Assembly: GCF_030291075.1 (NCBI RefSeq)
Contig: NZ_CP127407.1
Span: 3,904,001 to 3,968,000 of the forward strand
Length of the DNA stretch: 64,000 bases
DNA from: Stenotrophomonas sp. 57
GTDB lineage: Bacteria; Pseudomonadota; Gammaproteobacteria; Xanthomonadales; Xanthomonadaceae
Direction of reading: 5' to 3'
Shown: positions 26,521 to 34,923 of the stretch, one piece after another
Layout of the letters: the number at the start of each line of letters is the position of its first letter
Numbering within the stretch: position 1 is the first letter of the stretch
Program-made: the position numbers and the translations under genes
Notes under the pieces: generated by a model
Database searches by the model: none
Told to the model about the DNA's origin: nothing
The model's input: only the letters and a program-made list of their open reading frames with translations

Positions 26521-28698
26521 ATGCTTTCACCCATTCCGACCCTGCAGGTCGCCCTGCCCGTCCCGCTGCCGCGCCTGTTCGACTACCTGTCGCCGGAGGG
26601 CGATGGCCCCACGGTCGCGGTCGGCTGCCGCCTGAAGGTGCCGTTCGGCAACCGCGAGCTGGTCGGCGTGGTGGTCGGCCACGGCCAGACCGATGACGGC
26701 CAGGGACTTCGCCAGGCCTTGGCCTGGTGCGATCCGCAACCGCTGCTGCAGGGCGAGCTGTGGCAGAGCCTGCAGTGGCTGGCGCGCTACACCCATGCAC
26801 CACTGGGCGAGGTGCTGAGCACCGCCCTGCCCGGCCCGCTGCGCCATGGCGACGCCCTGCCCGACACCCACCACTGGGGCTGGCAGCTGACGACCGAAGG
26901 CCGCACCCAGCGCGAAAAACTGCGCGCCGGCAGCCGCCCCCGGCAGTTGGCCGAGTTGCTGGCCGACGCCATCGTCGATGAAGACGTACTGGGCGAACGC
27001 ATGGAGGACTGGCGCACCGCCGCACGCAGCCTGGCCAAGCGCGCGCTGGCCGAACGCGTCGCGTTGAGCGTGGCGCCGCAGCACGCGCAGCCGCTGCCCG
27101 GCCCCACGCTCAATCCGGACCAGGCCGAGGCCGTGGCGGCGATCAACGCAGTCGAGGGCTTCCAACCGTTCCTTCTGGATGGCGTAACCGGCAGCGGCAA
27201 GACCGAGGTCTACCTGCAGGCCATCATCCACTGCCTGGCCCAAGGCAAGCAGGCGCTGGTGCTGGTGCCGGAAATCGGCCTGACCCCGCAGACCCTGGCA
27301 CGCTTCCGTGGCCGCCTCGGCATTGCCGTGCATGCCCTGCATTCGGGATTGAACGATAACGAGCGCGCTCGGGTCTGGGCGGCGGCTTCGCGTGGCGAGG
27401 CACGGGTGATCGTCGGCACACGGTCGGCAGTGTTCACGCCGTTGCCGCAGGCCGGCCTGCTGATCGTCGACGAAGAACACGATGGCAGCTACAAGCAGCA
27501 GGACGGCATCCGCTACCACGCCCGTGATTTCGCTCTGGTGCGGGCCAAGGCGCTGGGCATCCCGGTGCTGCTGGGCAGCGCTACACCCTCGCTGGAAACG
27601 CTGCACAACGCCTATGCCGGGCGCTACACCCACCTGCGACTGAAGCAGCGCGCCGGCGATGCGCGGCCACCGCGCGTGCGCATCCTCGATGTGCGCAAGC
27701 GACCGCTGCACGACGGCCTGTCGGCCGATGTGCTGGCCGGCATCGGCGAGCATCTGCAGCGTGGCCAGCAGGTGCTGGTATTCAAGAACCGCCGTGGCTA
27801 CGCGCCGGTGCTGCTGTGCCACGACTGCGGCTGGACCGCACCGTGCAACCGATGCGATGCACCGATGACCGTGCATGGCGGCGGCCGTCGCCTGCAGTGC
27901 CATCACTGTGGCGCACGGCAACCGGCACCGCTGGCATGCCCCGCGTGCGGCAGCCTGGCGCTGCAACCGCAGGGCATCGGCACCGAGCGCCTGGAAGAAC
28001 ATCTCACCGCCGCCTTCGCCGATTTCCCGGTGGTGCGCATCGACCGCGGCACCACGTCTCGTCGCGATGCACTGGAACAGCAGCTGGCGAAACTGGGCGA
28101 CCAGCCCGGCATCCTGGTCGGCACGCAGATCCTGGCCAAGGGCCACGATCTTCCCAAGCTGACCCTGGTGGTGGTGGTCGGCATCGACGAAGGGCTGTTC
28201 TCGGCCGACTTCCGTGCCAGCGAGAAACTGGCACAGCAGCTGATCCAGGTGGCGGGCCGCGCGGGCCGTGCACGTGATCCTGGCGAGGTCTGGCTGCAGA
28301 CCCATCATCCGGGGCATCCGCTGTTGGAAACCCTGGTCAGCGGTGGCTACCACCCGTTCGCGCAGGCCGAATTGAACCAGCGCCAGGCTGCCGGATTCCC
28401 ACCCTTCGCACACCTGGCGCTGATGCGCGCCGAAGCGCAGCAGGTGGAGCATGCCAACGCGTTCCTGCTGGCTGCGCGGCAGCTGCTGGGCGAGCAGAAC
28501 GTGGTGGAGGCGTATGGGCCGATGCCGGCGCCGATGCCGCGGCGGGCCGGCTACCAGCGCACGCAGCTGTTGCTGTCGGCGACGCAGCGGCCGCCATTGC
28601 ACGGCATGCTCGGGCAGTTGGTACCGCAGCTGTACGCGCTGCCGGAAGCACGCAAGGTGCGCTGGTCCCTGGATGTGGATCCGACGGATCTGTATTGA
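26521..28698 (+). CDS. priA: Primosomal protein N' (replication restart helicase PriA)
   Basis: A 725-residue DEXH helicase that recognises stalled forks and reloads the replisome. The N-terminal DNA-binding domain begins 'LQVALPVPLPRLFDYL'. Walker A is 'GVTGSGKTEVYLQ' (Lys227), Walker B 'IVDEEHDGSY' near 316. The zinc-binding cysteines are in 'LCHDCGWTAPCNRC' and 'QCHHCGAR...LACPACGS' (about residues 434-480). 'GILVGTQILAKGHD' and 'QLIQVAGRAGRA' are helicase motifs V and VI. ATG 26521 matches the family start; an in-frame ATG at 26500 is also possible. Confidence 0.97.
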   Translation: MLSPIPTLQVALPVPLPRLFDYLSPEGDGPTVAVGCRLKVPFGNRELVGVVVGHGQTDDGQGLRQALAWCDPQPLLQGELWQSLQWLARYTHAPLGEVLSTALPGPLRHGDALPDTHHWGWQLTTEGRTQREKLRAGSRPRQLAELLADAIVDEDVLGERMEDWRTAARSLAKRALAERVALSVAPQHAQPLPGPTLNPDQAEAVAAINAVEGFQPFLLDGVTGSGKTEVYLQAIIHCLAQGKQALVLVPEIGLTPQTLARFRGRLGIAVHALHSGLNDNERARVWAAASRGEARVIVGTRSAVFTPLPQAGLLIVDEEHDGSYKQQDGIRYHARDFALVRAKALGIPVLLGSATPSLETLHNAYAGRYTHLRLKQRAGDARPPRVRILDVRKRPLHDGLSADVLAGIGEHLQRGQQVLVFKNRRGYAPVLLCHDCGWTAPCNRCDAPMTVHGGGRRLQCHHCGARQPAPLACPACGSLALQPQGIGTERLEEHLTAAFADFPVVRIDRGTTSRRDALEQQLAKLGDQPGILVGTQILAKGHDLPKLTLVVVVGIDEGLFSADFRASEKLAQQLIQVAGRAGRARDPGEVWLQTHHPGHPLLETLVSGGYHPFAQAELNQRQAAGFPPFAHLALMRAEAQQVEHANAFLLAARQLLGEQNVVEAYGPMPAPMPRRAGYQRTQLLLSATQRPPLHGMLGQLVPQLYALPEARKVRWSLDVDPTDLY

Positions 28699-28782
28699 GG
28701 GGTCAGAGCCCACCCGTCGGGCGGGATCCGACCCCGATGCCCTGGGGTCGGGCTCCTTTTCGCAGAAAATGGCCCTGATCCC
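28699..28782. repeat. Two adjacent GGGGTC-family hairpin repeats
   Basis: First element 28699-28735 opens GGGGTCAGAGCCC and closes GGGATCCGACCCC. Second element 28744-28782 opens GGGGTCGGGCTCC and closes GGCCCTGATCCC. They lie between the convergent priA and GST genes and may end both transcripts. Confidence 0.65.
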
Positions 28783-28794
28783 GAATGCTTTCGC

Positions 28795-29415
28795 TTACGT
28801 CAGCGGCGACATCACGCCGCGCTGGTAGGCGGGGCGCTCGCGCAGGCGGGCGTACCAATCGGCCAGGTGCGGCAGCTCCGGGCGCTGGATCGGCAATTCG
28901 AACCACGCGTAGATCAGCGAGCCCAGCGGGATGTCGCCCATTGCGAACCTGTCGCCGGACAACCACGGCTGCTTGGCCAGGGTGGCGTCGGCCATGGCCA
29001 GGTAGTCACCGGTGCGGACGATCGCGGCATTGATCCGCGATTCGTCGCGGTCGGCCGGGGCGGTGCGCATGATGCCCCAGATGAGGTCGCTGTACAGCGG
29101 CGCCATCCGCGAGGTGCTCCAGTCCATCCACTTCTCGGCCTGGGCACGCTCCATCGGGTCTTCGGCGTACAGCGTGCCCAATGCGTAGCGTGCGCTCAGA
29201 TAGCGCACGATGGCGTTCGATTCCCACAGCGGCAGGCCATGGTCTTCGATCACCGGCACCAGGCTGTTGGGATTCATCGCCTGGTACTCCGGCGTCTGCG
29301 TGCCGCCGTGGCTGCCACCGACTTCGATGGATTCATACGGCAGGCCGATCTCCTCGGCGCACCACAGCACCTTGCGGACGTTACTGGAATTGCGGCGGCC
29401 CCAGATCTTCAACAT
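28795..29415 (-). CDS. Glutathione S-transferase family protein
   Basis: A 206-residue GST. The thioredoxin-like N-terminal domain has 'KIWGRRNSSNVRKVLWCAEEIG' with an active-site Ser at about 10-11, 'NPNSLVPVIEDHGLPLWESNAIVRYL' (cis-Pro and the Glu-Ser glutathione-binding pair). The all-helical C-terminal domain has 'FAMGDIPLGSLIYAWFELPI', the N-capping region. It fits bacterial theta/beta-like GSTs. Substrate is unknown. ATG 29415 is chosen because upstream sequence has no family similarity. It is divergent from a small membrane-protein gene. Confidence 0.9.
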   Translation of the reverse strand: MLKIWGRRNSSNVRKVLWCAEEIGLPYESIEVGGSHGGTQTPEYQAMNPNSLVPVIEDHGLPLWESNAIVRYLSARYALGTLYAEDPMERAQAEKWMDWSTSRMAPLYSDLIWGIMRTAPADRDESRINAAIVRTGDYLAMADATLAKQPWLSGDRFAMGDIPLGSLIYAWFELPIQRPELPHLADWYARLRERPAYQRGVMSPLT

Positions 29416-29494
29416 TGCGGATTTCCTTGCCTGCAGCGGTGCGCCACGGTGGCGCGGAAACGCTACGATACGCCCATCCAAAGGGAGAGACGAC

Positions 29495-29686
29495 GTGACT
29501 GCATGGGATGCTTTGAACTACGTTCTGCTGGCAGCAGGGCTGGGGATGCTGGTGCTGGGCTACCGCCGCTCCAATCGCAATCTGCTGCTGTGTGCGGGCC
29601 TGTTGCTGCTGGCCTTCAACGGCGTTGAGGATTTCGCCGCCGGGTTCGCCGACGGCTATGCGAATTCGGAAGCACGGGTGATCTGA
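29495..29686 (+). CDS. Small membrane protein of unknown function
   Basis: A 63-residue protein starting with GTG at 29495, with a good AAGGGAGAGA ribosome site 5-10 nt upstream. It has two hydrophobic segments, about residues 6-21 and 28-44, and a short acidic tail. I do not recognise the family. The strong ribosome site and typical codon use argue that it is real. Confidence 0.6.
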   Translation: MTAWDALNYVLLAAGLGMLVLGYRRSNRNLLLCAGLLLLAFNGVEDFAAGFADGYANSEARVI

Positions 29687-29700
29687 CCCGTTTGGGTGAT

Positions 29701-29724
29701 GTGCCGGCCAGCGGCCGGCACTAC
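29701..29724. repeat. SMAG-type repeat, GCCGGCC arm
   Basis: GTGCCGGCC / GGCCGGCACTAC hairpin. Its CTAC end contains the TAG stop (complement of 29721-29723) of the NYN gene. Confidence 0.75.
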
Positions 29725-30500
29725 CGGTTTTTCTTCGGCAGCGCGCGCACGTAGGAGGATTTGCCGTCCTTCTTCAGTTCGAACAGGCCGATCGCCGCCA
29801 GCAGATCGCTGAGCTTGCCGTAGCCGTAGTTGCGCGGGTCGAACGAGGCCTGGTTGCCGATCTGGCTGCCGACCGGTCCCAGGTGCGACCAGCCATCCTC
29901 ACCCTCGGCCGCGGACACCGCGCGACGCAGCATCTTCACCAGCCGCGTGTCGCTGCGCATTTCCGCACCACTCTTGCGCGGCCGCGCATCGTCGTTGGCC
30001 ACCGACTCGCTCGAGGCCTGTTCGCTGGACGCCTGTTCGGTATCCGGCACGCTGGCGTGGGTCTGGCCCAGTGCCTCCAGATAGGTGAATTTCGAGCACG
30101 CGTTGACGAATGGTTCCGGCGTCTTCTTCTCGCCGAAGCCATACACCTTCACGCCATCGGTCAGCAGGCGCATCACCATCGGGGTGAAGTCCGCATCGCT
30201 GGACACGATGGCAAAGCCGTCGAGGTTGCGCGCGTAGAGCAGGTCCATGGCATCGATCACCATCGCCATGTCCGAGGCGTTCTTGCCCTTGCTGTAGGCG
30301 AACTGCTGGATCGGCCGGATCGCGTATTCGTGCAGCACGGCTTCCCAGCCCTTCAATCGCGGGCTCTTCCAGTTGCCATAGGCGCGGCGCACGTTGGCCA
30401 CGCCGTAGCGGGCCACTTCGGCCAGCACCTCGTCGATCTTCGAGGCCGGCGCGTTGTCAGCGTCGATCAACAGGGCGATGCGCTTTTCCGGTTCGCTCAT
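29721..30500 (-). CDS. NYN domain / LOTUS (OST-HTH) protein
   Basis: A 259-residue putative RNase. The N-terminal NYN domain (DUF88, PIN-like) has the acidic active-site residues in 'IALLIDADNAP' (about 8-18), 'SDMAMVIDAMDLL' (about 76-88) and 'FAIVSSDADFTPMV' (about 97-110). The C-terminal 70 residues form an OST-HTH/LOTUS domain ('WSHLGPVGSQIGNQASFDPRNYGYGKLSDLLAAIGLFEL') that binds RNA or proteins. This two-domain protein is widespread in proteobacteria; its RNA target is not known to me. The stop TAG is formed by the end of a SMAG repeat. Confidence 0.88.
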   Translation of the reverse strand: MSEPEKRIALLIDADNAPASKIDEVLAEVARYGVANVRRAYGNWKSPRLKGWEAVLHEYAIRPIQQFAYSKGKNASDMAMVIDAMDLLYARNLDGFAIVSSDADFTPMVMRLLTDGVKVYGFGEKKTPEPFVNACSKFTYLEALGQTHASVPDTEQASSEQASSESVANDDARPRKSGAEMRSDTRLVKMLRRAVSAAEGEDGWSHLGPVGSQIGNQASFDPRNYGYGKLSDLLAAIGLFELKKDGKSSYVRALPKKNR

Positions 30501-30623
30501 GGGCTCCTCAAGGGCGGTTGCCTGAACCCGAGTATCGCCGATCCACGCGGGCGCTGACGTGACAGGCGGTCAGCGTGCGAAGATGCCAGGCGCTTCCCCC
30601 AATGCCCCCACTGGAGTGAGTCG

Positions 30624-31904
30624 ATGAGTCGTGAGCGCGTTCCGCATCTGGTCGTTGTCGGCGGCGGTTTTGCCGGTCTCTGGGCCACCCGTGCCTTGGC
30701 CCGCGAACGCATACGCATCACCCTGGTCGACCGCCGCAACCATCATCTGTTCCAGCCGCTGCTGTACCAGGTGGCCACCGCCGGCCTGTCCGCGCCGGAT
30801 ATCGCCGCACCGCTGCGCCACATCCTCGGCCACCAGCGCAATGTGGAAGTCCGTCTGGGCGAAGTGGTGGCCATCGACAAGCAGGCCCGGCAGATACGCA
30901 TGGCCGACGGCAGCACGCTGGACTACGACAGCCTGCTGCTGGCCACCGGCGCCACCCACGCCTACTTCGGCAACGATCAGTGGGCCGATGACGCGCCCGG
31001 CCTGAAGACACTGGACGATGCCATCGCGCTGCGCCGCAAGCTGCTGCTGGCCTTCGAACGCGCCGAGGCCGAACCGGACCCGGCAAAGAAGGCGGCGTGG
31101 CTGAGTTTCGCCATCGTCGGCGGCGGCCCTACCGGCGTCGAGCTGGCCGGCACCCTGGCTGAAATCGCGCGGCATACGCTGCGCAATGAATTCCGCCACA
31201 TCGACCCGGCCAGTGCCAAGGTGCGGCTGGTCGAAGCCGGTCCGCGCGTACTGTCCTCGTTCCCGGAAGTGCTTTCGCTGAAGGCGCGCCGACAGCTGGA
31301 AAAGCTTGGCGTGGAAGTGCTGACCGGCACCCCGGTGAGCGACATCGACAGCCACGGCTTCACGCTCGGCGATCAGTTCGTGCCGGCGCGCACCGTGGTG
31401 TGGGCCGCCGGCGTGGCTGCTTCACCGCTGGCGCGCACGCTGGAGGTGCCGCTGGACCGCGCCGGACGCGTACAGGTGCAACCGGACCTGACCCTGCCCG
31501 GTCACCCGGAGCTGTTCGTGGCCGGCGACCTGGCCGCGCTGAGCCAGGCCAATGGCAAGCCGGTGCCCGGTGTGGCGCCCGCGGCCAAGCAGATGGGCAA
31601 GTACGTGGCCGAGGTGATCCGCGCTCGCCTGCACGGCAAGCCCGAACCCGGTCCGTTCAAGTACGCCGACTATGGCAACCTCGCCACGATCGGCCGCATG
31701 GCCGCGATCGTGCACCTGGGCCGCCTGCAGCTGTCCGGTGTGCTGGCGTGGTGGTTCTGGCTGGCCGCGCACGTGTTCTTCCTGATCGGCTTCCGCAACC
31801 GCATCGTGGTGCTGCTGAACTGGGCGGTGGCGTACTGGAGCTACCAGCGCAGCGCACGCATCATCTTCGGTGATGACCGCGACGACCGGCGGCCGAAGCG
31901 GTAG
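30624..31904 (+). CDS. ndh: Type II NADH dehydrogenase (NAD(P)/FAD-dependent oxidoreductase)
   Basis: A 426-residue membrane-associated flavoprotein that passes electrons from NADH to quinone without pumping protons. FAD-binding 'VVVGGGFAGLWATRAL' is at residues 9-24 and the second Rossmann motif 'AIVGGGPTGVELAGTLAEI' at about 166-184. 'PELFVAGDLAAL' near 296 is the conserved FAD-binding GD motif, and 'PAAKQMGKYVAEVI' follows. The C-terminus has a hydrophobic stretch 'WFWLAAHVFFLIGFRNRIVVLLNW' that anchors it to the membrane. Length and motifs match NDH-2. Confidence 0.92.
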   Translation: MSRERVPHLVVVGGGFAGLWATRALARERIRITLVDRRNHHLFQPLLYQVATAGLSAPDIAAPLRHILGHQRNVEVRLGEVVAIDKQARQIRMADGSTLDYDSLLLATGATHAYFGNDQWADDAPGLKTLDDAIALRRKLLLAFERAEAEPDPAKKAAWLSFAIVGGGPTGVELAGTLAEIARHTLRNEFRHIDPASAKVRLVEAGPRVLSSFPEVLSLKARRQLEKLGVEVLTGTPVSDIDSHGFTLGDQFVPARTVVWAAGVAASPLARTLEVPLDRAGRVQVQPDLTLPGHPELFVAGDLAALSQANGKPVPGVAPAAKQMGKYVAEVIRARLHGKPEPGPFKYADYGNLATIGRMAAIVHLGRLQLSGVLAWWFWLAAHVFFLIGFRNRIVVLLNWAVAYWSYQRSARIIFGDDRDDRRPKR

Positions 31905-31917
31905 GGCTGCACGCAAC

Positions 31918-31956
31918 GGGGTCGGATCCCTTTCCGCAGGAAAGGGCTCTGACCCC
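31918..31956. repeat. GGGGTC-family hairpin repeat
   Basis: Opens GGGGTCGGATCCCTTTCC and closes GGAAAGGGCTCTGACCCC, a near-perfect inverted repeat and the clearest member of this family in the window. Confidence 0.75.
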
Positions 31957-31964
31957 TTGTTGCA

Positions 31965-31991
31965 GTAGATCCACGCCATGCGTGGCTCTAC
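31965..31991. repeat. SMAG repeat overlapping a stop codon
   Basis: GTAGATCCACGCC / GCGTGGCTCTAC. The CTAC end provides the TAG stop (complement of 31988-31990) of the next minus-strand gene. Confidence 0.8.
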
Positions 31992-32443
31992 CTCCTCATC
32001 GGGCCGCCCGGCACCCGCCGTTTCGACCATGCCCGGCAGAAATCCTCTTTTCTCGCGGTGTCGGCAATCTGCGCGGTACTCCAATGCCGGGTGATCCAGA
32101 TCGTCAATGCGGTGCTGCTGAGATGCCAGCGCAGCATGTCTTGCTGCGGTTGCCGCCACAGGTGGCGTCGGGCAATCCAGAAGGCCTCCCGCTCCACTTC
32201 AGGCACCTTCTTCTTCATCACGTCCTTGTCGAAGAACCGGGCGATGAAACGCCACGGGTCCACCGGCTGGTATCCCGTTCGTGGTTCACTGGTGCACGCA
32301 GCCACACCACTCGGCACACGGTCTGCCGGCTGCGGCCGGCCTTCGGCCAGCGTCAGCCCGAGCAGGTACAGAAGGCCAGGCAGCAGCGCGATGCCGGCGA
32401 TTAGCACGACGACGGAGATCCATGCTTTGCCGGCGGCACGCAT
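31988..32443 (-). CDS. Uncharacterised single-pass membrane protein
   Basis: A 151-residue protein with one N-terminal hydrophobic segment (about residues 8-30) and a basic, Trp-rich extracytoplasmic or cytoplasmic domain. That domain has 'FWIARRHLWRQPQQDMLRWHL' and a C-terminal Arg-rich tail. No family was recognised. It starts 3 nt after the end of the broken NTF2-like gene, so they were probably an operon. The stop is supplied by a SMAG end. Confidence 0.6.
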   Translation of the reverse strand: MRAAGKAWISVVVLIAGIALLPGLLYLLGLTLAEGRPQPADRVPSGVAACTSEPRTGYQPVDPWRFIARFFDKDVMKKKVPEVEREAFWIARRHLWRQPQQDMLRWHLSSTALTIWITRHWSTAQIADTARKEDFCRAWSKRRVPGGPMRR

Positions 32444-32446
32444 CGC

Positions 32447-32879
32447 TCACTGTGCCTTCGGCTTCGGGTACCACAACGCGTTGACGATGACCCAGCGTTG
32501 GTCAAAGCGCCCCATGTGGAAGTAATCGACGAACCATGGGGTTTCCAACCGCACCGAGGCCGCGTTGCCGGTCAAGTCCAGCACCGTGCAGCGACGGTCC
32601 CATTGATCCTTCGGCGTCTTCAGCGCGCCCTGCTTTGTCAGCGAAACCAGTTCCTCCTTCGACATGCGGCGCAGGCCTGAGCCGCTCGTCGGGCGTATCG
32701 CCGAGCACCGCGCGCTTGGCCAGGTCCGGATGCAGGGAACGGGCGACGCGCTGCGGGTCGGCTTCCAGCTGGCCATCGACGTAGTCGTGGCAGGTGGCTT
32801 CGGTGGGCGCGAGGGTGGCTGGGTCGGCGGCAGGACTTGTGGCTACGGAAAGGGCGAACAACAGGGCGATCGTGGACAT
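32447..32879 (-). pseudogene. Frameshifted NTF2-like (putative lumazine-binding) secreted protein
   Basis: Two overlapping minus-strand frames make one known type of protein. From ATG 32879 a signal peptide ('IALLFALSVATSPA') leads to 'CHDYVDGQLEADPQRVARSLHPDLAKRAV...TPDERL'. The family continues in the next frame with 'RRMSKEELVSLTKQG', 'CTVLDLTGNAASVRLE', 'WFVDYFHMGRFDQRWVIVNALW'. The change of frame falls at about 32672-32682; removing one base there restores a continuous frame of about 143 residues. It is either a real single-base insertion or a sequencing error. The fold is NTF2-like; no enzyme activity is established. Confidence 0.8.
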
Positions 32880-32927
32880 CCGGGTCTCCAGCGCTGAGGG
32901 CTGGGCGATCGTGGCATGTGCAAGCCG

Positions 32928-32951
32928 CATCCCCGCATGGCGTGGATCTAC
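32928..32951. repeat. SMAG repeat overlapping a stop codon
   Basis: CATCCCCGC / GCGTGGATCTAC; the CTAC end contains the TAG stop (complement of 32948-32950) of the lipoprotein gene. Confidence 0.8.
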
Positions 32952-33364
32952 GGCATCAGGCCCATTTCGTCGGTGCCCAGCTGCATGTACATGAACGCAG
33001 CGGCTTCTACAGACATGGGCTGCCCCTGCGGGAAGCTGTCCAACCAGGTGGTGATGCGCGCATGGCGCCCCGCCAGCGCATCCGCCAATGCCTGCTTTTC
33101 CGCGTCAGTGGCGCGCTCCTGCATTTCGTTGCGAAGCACGTCATCGCCGATCCCCCACCTTTCTGCGAACGGGATCAGATCGATCAGATCGGGAGGGACC
33201 CGGTCACGACGCAGGTGGATCGGTTCGGGTGTCCTCGGGCCATACGCGGCCAGCTCAGCGGCGGTGCCGATCTGCCCCTGCTGCAGTGGCGGTGGCGATG
33301 GTTCCTGGGTGCAGGCCAGAAGGGCCACGCAGGCAGCCAACTGCAGTATCCCGCGGTTCTTCAT
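32948..33364 (-). CDS. Putative lipoprotein of unknown function
   Basis: A 138-residue predicted lipoprotein. ATG 33364 gives a signal 'MKNRGILQLAACVALLAC' with the lipobox LLAC and Cys18 as the first mature residue. The mature protein is mostly helical with 'NEMQERATDAEKQALADALAGRHARITTWLDSFPQG'. No family was recognised. The stop codon is the GTAG end of a SMAG repeat. Confidence 0.7.
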   Translation of the reverse strand: MKNRGILQLAACVALLACTQEPSPPPLQQGQIGTAAELAAYGPRTPEPIHLRRDRVPPDLIDLIPFAERWGIGDDVLRNEMQERATDAEKQALADALAGRHARITTWLDSFPQGQPMSVEAAAFMYMQLGTDEMGLMP

Positions 33365-33418
33365 CGGACGGATCCATGTGTCGATGGGTGTGGCGATCAT
33401 GGCATGGACAAGGCCTAC

Positions 33419-33512
33419 CCACGCACGGCGTGGATCTACCGTAGAGCCCAGTCCATGCCCGGGCCCCGCATCGTGCAGACGGAACAGAAGCCGAGCGTGG
33501 GCTCGGCTCTAC
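33419..33512. repeat. SMAG cluster with two arm types
   Basis: Three pieces: CCACGC/GCGTGGATCTAC (33419-33439), GTAGAGCCCAG... (33441 onwards), and CCGAGCGTGGGCTCGGCTCTAC (33491-33512). The last CTAC gives the TAG stop of the GIY-YIG gene (33509-33511). Confidence 0.75.
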
Positions 33513-33784
33513 AGAAGCGCGGGATCCGGCGCCTGCAGCCAGGCCAGCTTGCGTTCGCGCGGCTGCTGCTTGAGCTGCCATTCGGCGCGCGAGGCGGCGG
33601 CGCGGTCCGGGTACTCGCGCACGGCAAGGATGCGCAGCGGCGGCCGGGCGCGGGTGTAGCGGGCGCCCTTGCCGGCCTGGTGGGCGGCGAAACGCGCGTC
33701 CACGTCGGTGCTGATACCGGCGTAGAAGCTGCCGTCGCGGCATTCGAGCAGGTACAGGAACCACGGGCGGAGGGACGGGGCCAT
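33509..33784 (-). CDS. GIY-YIG nuclease family protein (YhbQ-like)
   Basis: A 91-residue single-domain protein. '[18 protein letters not shown]' carries the GIY-YIG core (here LYL...YAG), followed by '[23 protein letters not shown]' with the conserved Arg, and '[10 protein letters not shown]' with the catalytic Glu. It is the short YhbQ/UPF0213 form without extra domains. Some relatives act on damaged or branched DNA; the role is not established. ATG 33784 is the start that leaves just the domain. Confidence 0.88.
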   Translation of the reverse strand: MAPSLRPWFLYLLECRDGSFYAGISTDVDARFAAHQAGKGARYTRARPPLRILAVREYPDRAAASRAEWQLKQQPRERKLAWLQAPDPALL

Positions 33785-33833
33785 GGCCGGATTATGCCGT
33801 GCTGCACTGCAGCGGATATACTGGCGCCCGAAT

Positions 33834-34032
33834 GCAGGAGAGAGGCGCCGCGCTGGCGCCCGCCGAAGGCGCAGGCTCCCATGATCGCTCAGGCCGGTGG
33901 GCTGGAATCCCACCAACCATGCATTCGACTCGCCGAGCTGGAGAGAGGTCACCGGGCACGCCCGGGACGATCCGCCGAAGGGGCACGCGGCCTACGCCGC
34001 TGAACTCTCAGGCAAAAGGACAGCGGGAGCGG
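33834..34032 (+). ncRNA. Tandem glycine riboswitch
   Basis: Two glycine aptamers in a row. The second (about 33938-34031) is textbook: GGAGAGAG, CGCCGAAGGGGCA, then ACTCTCAGGCAAAAGGACAGCGGGAG. The first (about 33834-33925) has GGAGAGAGGCG, GCCGAAGGCGCA and GCTCAGGC. They are joined by a short linker, as in cooperative glycine riboswitches. A likely -10, TATACT, is at 33817-33822. The regulated gene is the TRIC/UPF0126 membrane protein that starts 84 nt downstream. No clear terminator hairpin with a U-run follows, so control may act on translation. Confidence 0.93.
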
Positions 34033-34115
34033 CACCGGTCATCGTCATCCCGTCATTGCGCAGGCAGTGGCGGTATAGGCGCATGGCCGGCCCCACCGCG
34101 CCCGGAGCCTGCCCC

Positions 34116-34733
34116 ATGCTGCTGTCCATCATCTACCTGATCGCCATTTCCGCCGAAGCCATGACCGGCGCCCTGGCCGCCGGCCGCCGCCGCATGGACC
34201 TGTTCGGTGTGGTCATGATCGCCTGCGTCACCGCGCTCGGAGGCGGTTCGCTGCGCGACATCCTGCTCGGCCACTATCCGCTGGGCTGGGTGAAGCATCC
34301 CGAGTACCTGGGCTTCACCGTGTGCGCGGCGCTGATCGCCACATGGGTGGCTCGCTGGATGCACCACTTCCGCCGTACCTTCCTGGTGCTCGATGGCCTG
34401 GGCCTCATCGCCTTCACCCTGATCGGCTGCTCGATTGCGCGCGAAGCGGGCCATGCGATGCCGATCGTGCTGATCGCCGGCATGCTGACCGGCGCGTTCG
34501 GCGGCGTGCTGCGCGACATCCTCTGCAACGAGGTGCCGCTGATCTTCCAGAAGGAGCTGTACGCGATCATCGCGTTGCTGACCGGCGCGGCGTACCTGTT
34601 GCTGCTGCACTGGGGCGTGGCCGACGCCACCGCGATCCTGTGCTGCCTGGGCGGCGGCTTCGCGTTGCGCCTGCTGGCGATCCACTACCGCTGGGAAATG
34701 CCGAAGTTCGTGTATCACGACGAAGTGCATTGA
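34116..34733 (+). CDS. TRIC/UPF0126 family membrane protein (YicG/YadS-like)
   Basis: A 205-residue membrane protein with seven hydrophobic helices made of two related triplets. Each triplet carries the family motif: 'ALGGGSLRDILLGHYPL' near residue 43 and 'GAFGGVLRDILCNEVPL' near residue 130. This is the UPF0126/TRIC fold, described as cation channels in some prokaryotes. The glycine riboswitch directly upstream argues for a role in glycine transport or tolerance. I chose ATG 34116, with GGAG about 9 nt upstream, over ATG 34083, which has no ribosome site. Confidence 0.88.
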   Translation: MLLSIIYLIAISAEAMTGALAAGRRRMDLFGVVMIACVTALGGGSLRDILLGHYPLGWVKHPEYLGFTVCAALIATWVARWMHHFRRTFLVLDGLGLIAFTLIGCSIAREAGHAMPIVLIAGMLTGAFGGVLRDILCNEVPLIFQKELYAIIALLTGAAYLLLLHWGVADATAILCCLGGGFALRLLAIHYRWEMPKFVYHDEVH

Positions 34734-34747
34734 ACGATAGCGTGTTC

Positions 34748-34769
34748 GCCGGGCATGGCCCGGCGCTAC
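34748..34769. repeat. SMAG-type repeat, GCCGGGC arm
   Basis: GCCGGGCATGGCCCGGCGCTAC, a hairpin ending CTAC after the TRIC-like gene. A longer hairpin with a 10-bp perfect stem (CCTGGCGCTG/CAGCGCCAGG) follows at about 34800-34832. The 210-bp gap holds no gene that I can support. Confidence 0.7.
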
Positions 34770-34923
34770 CCTTCGCGCCCTGCACCACCCCGGCGATGTA
34801 CCTGGCGCTGTCGCTCATGCGCAGCGCCAGGCGCATCGCCGGTGCAGATGGGCCGGTCTCCAACTCCGACCGGCCCTGATCGCGGCCGCACCCCCGCAGG
34901 CGCTGGCCGCCATCCACACTCGT

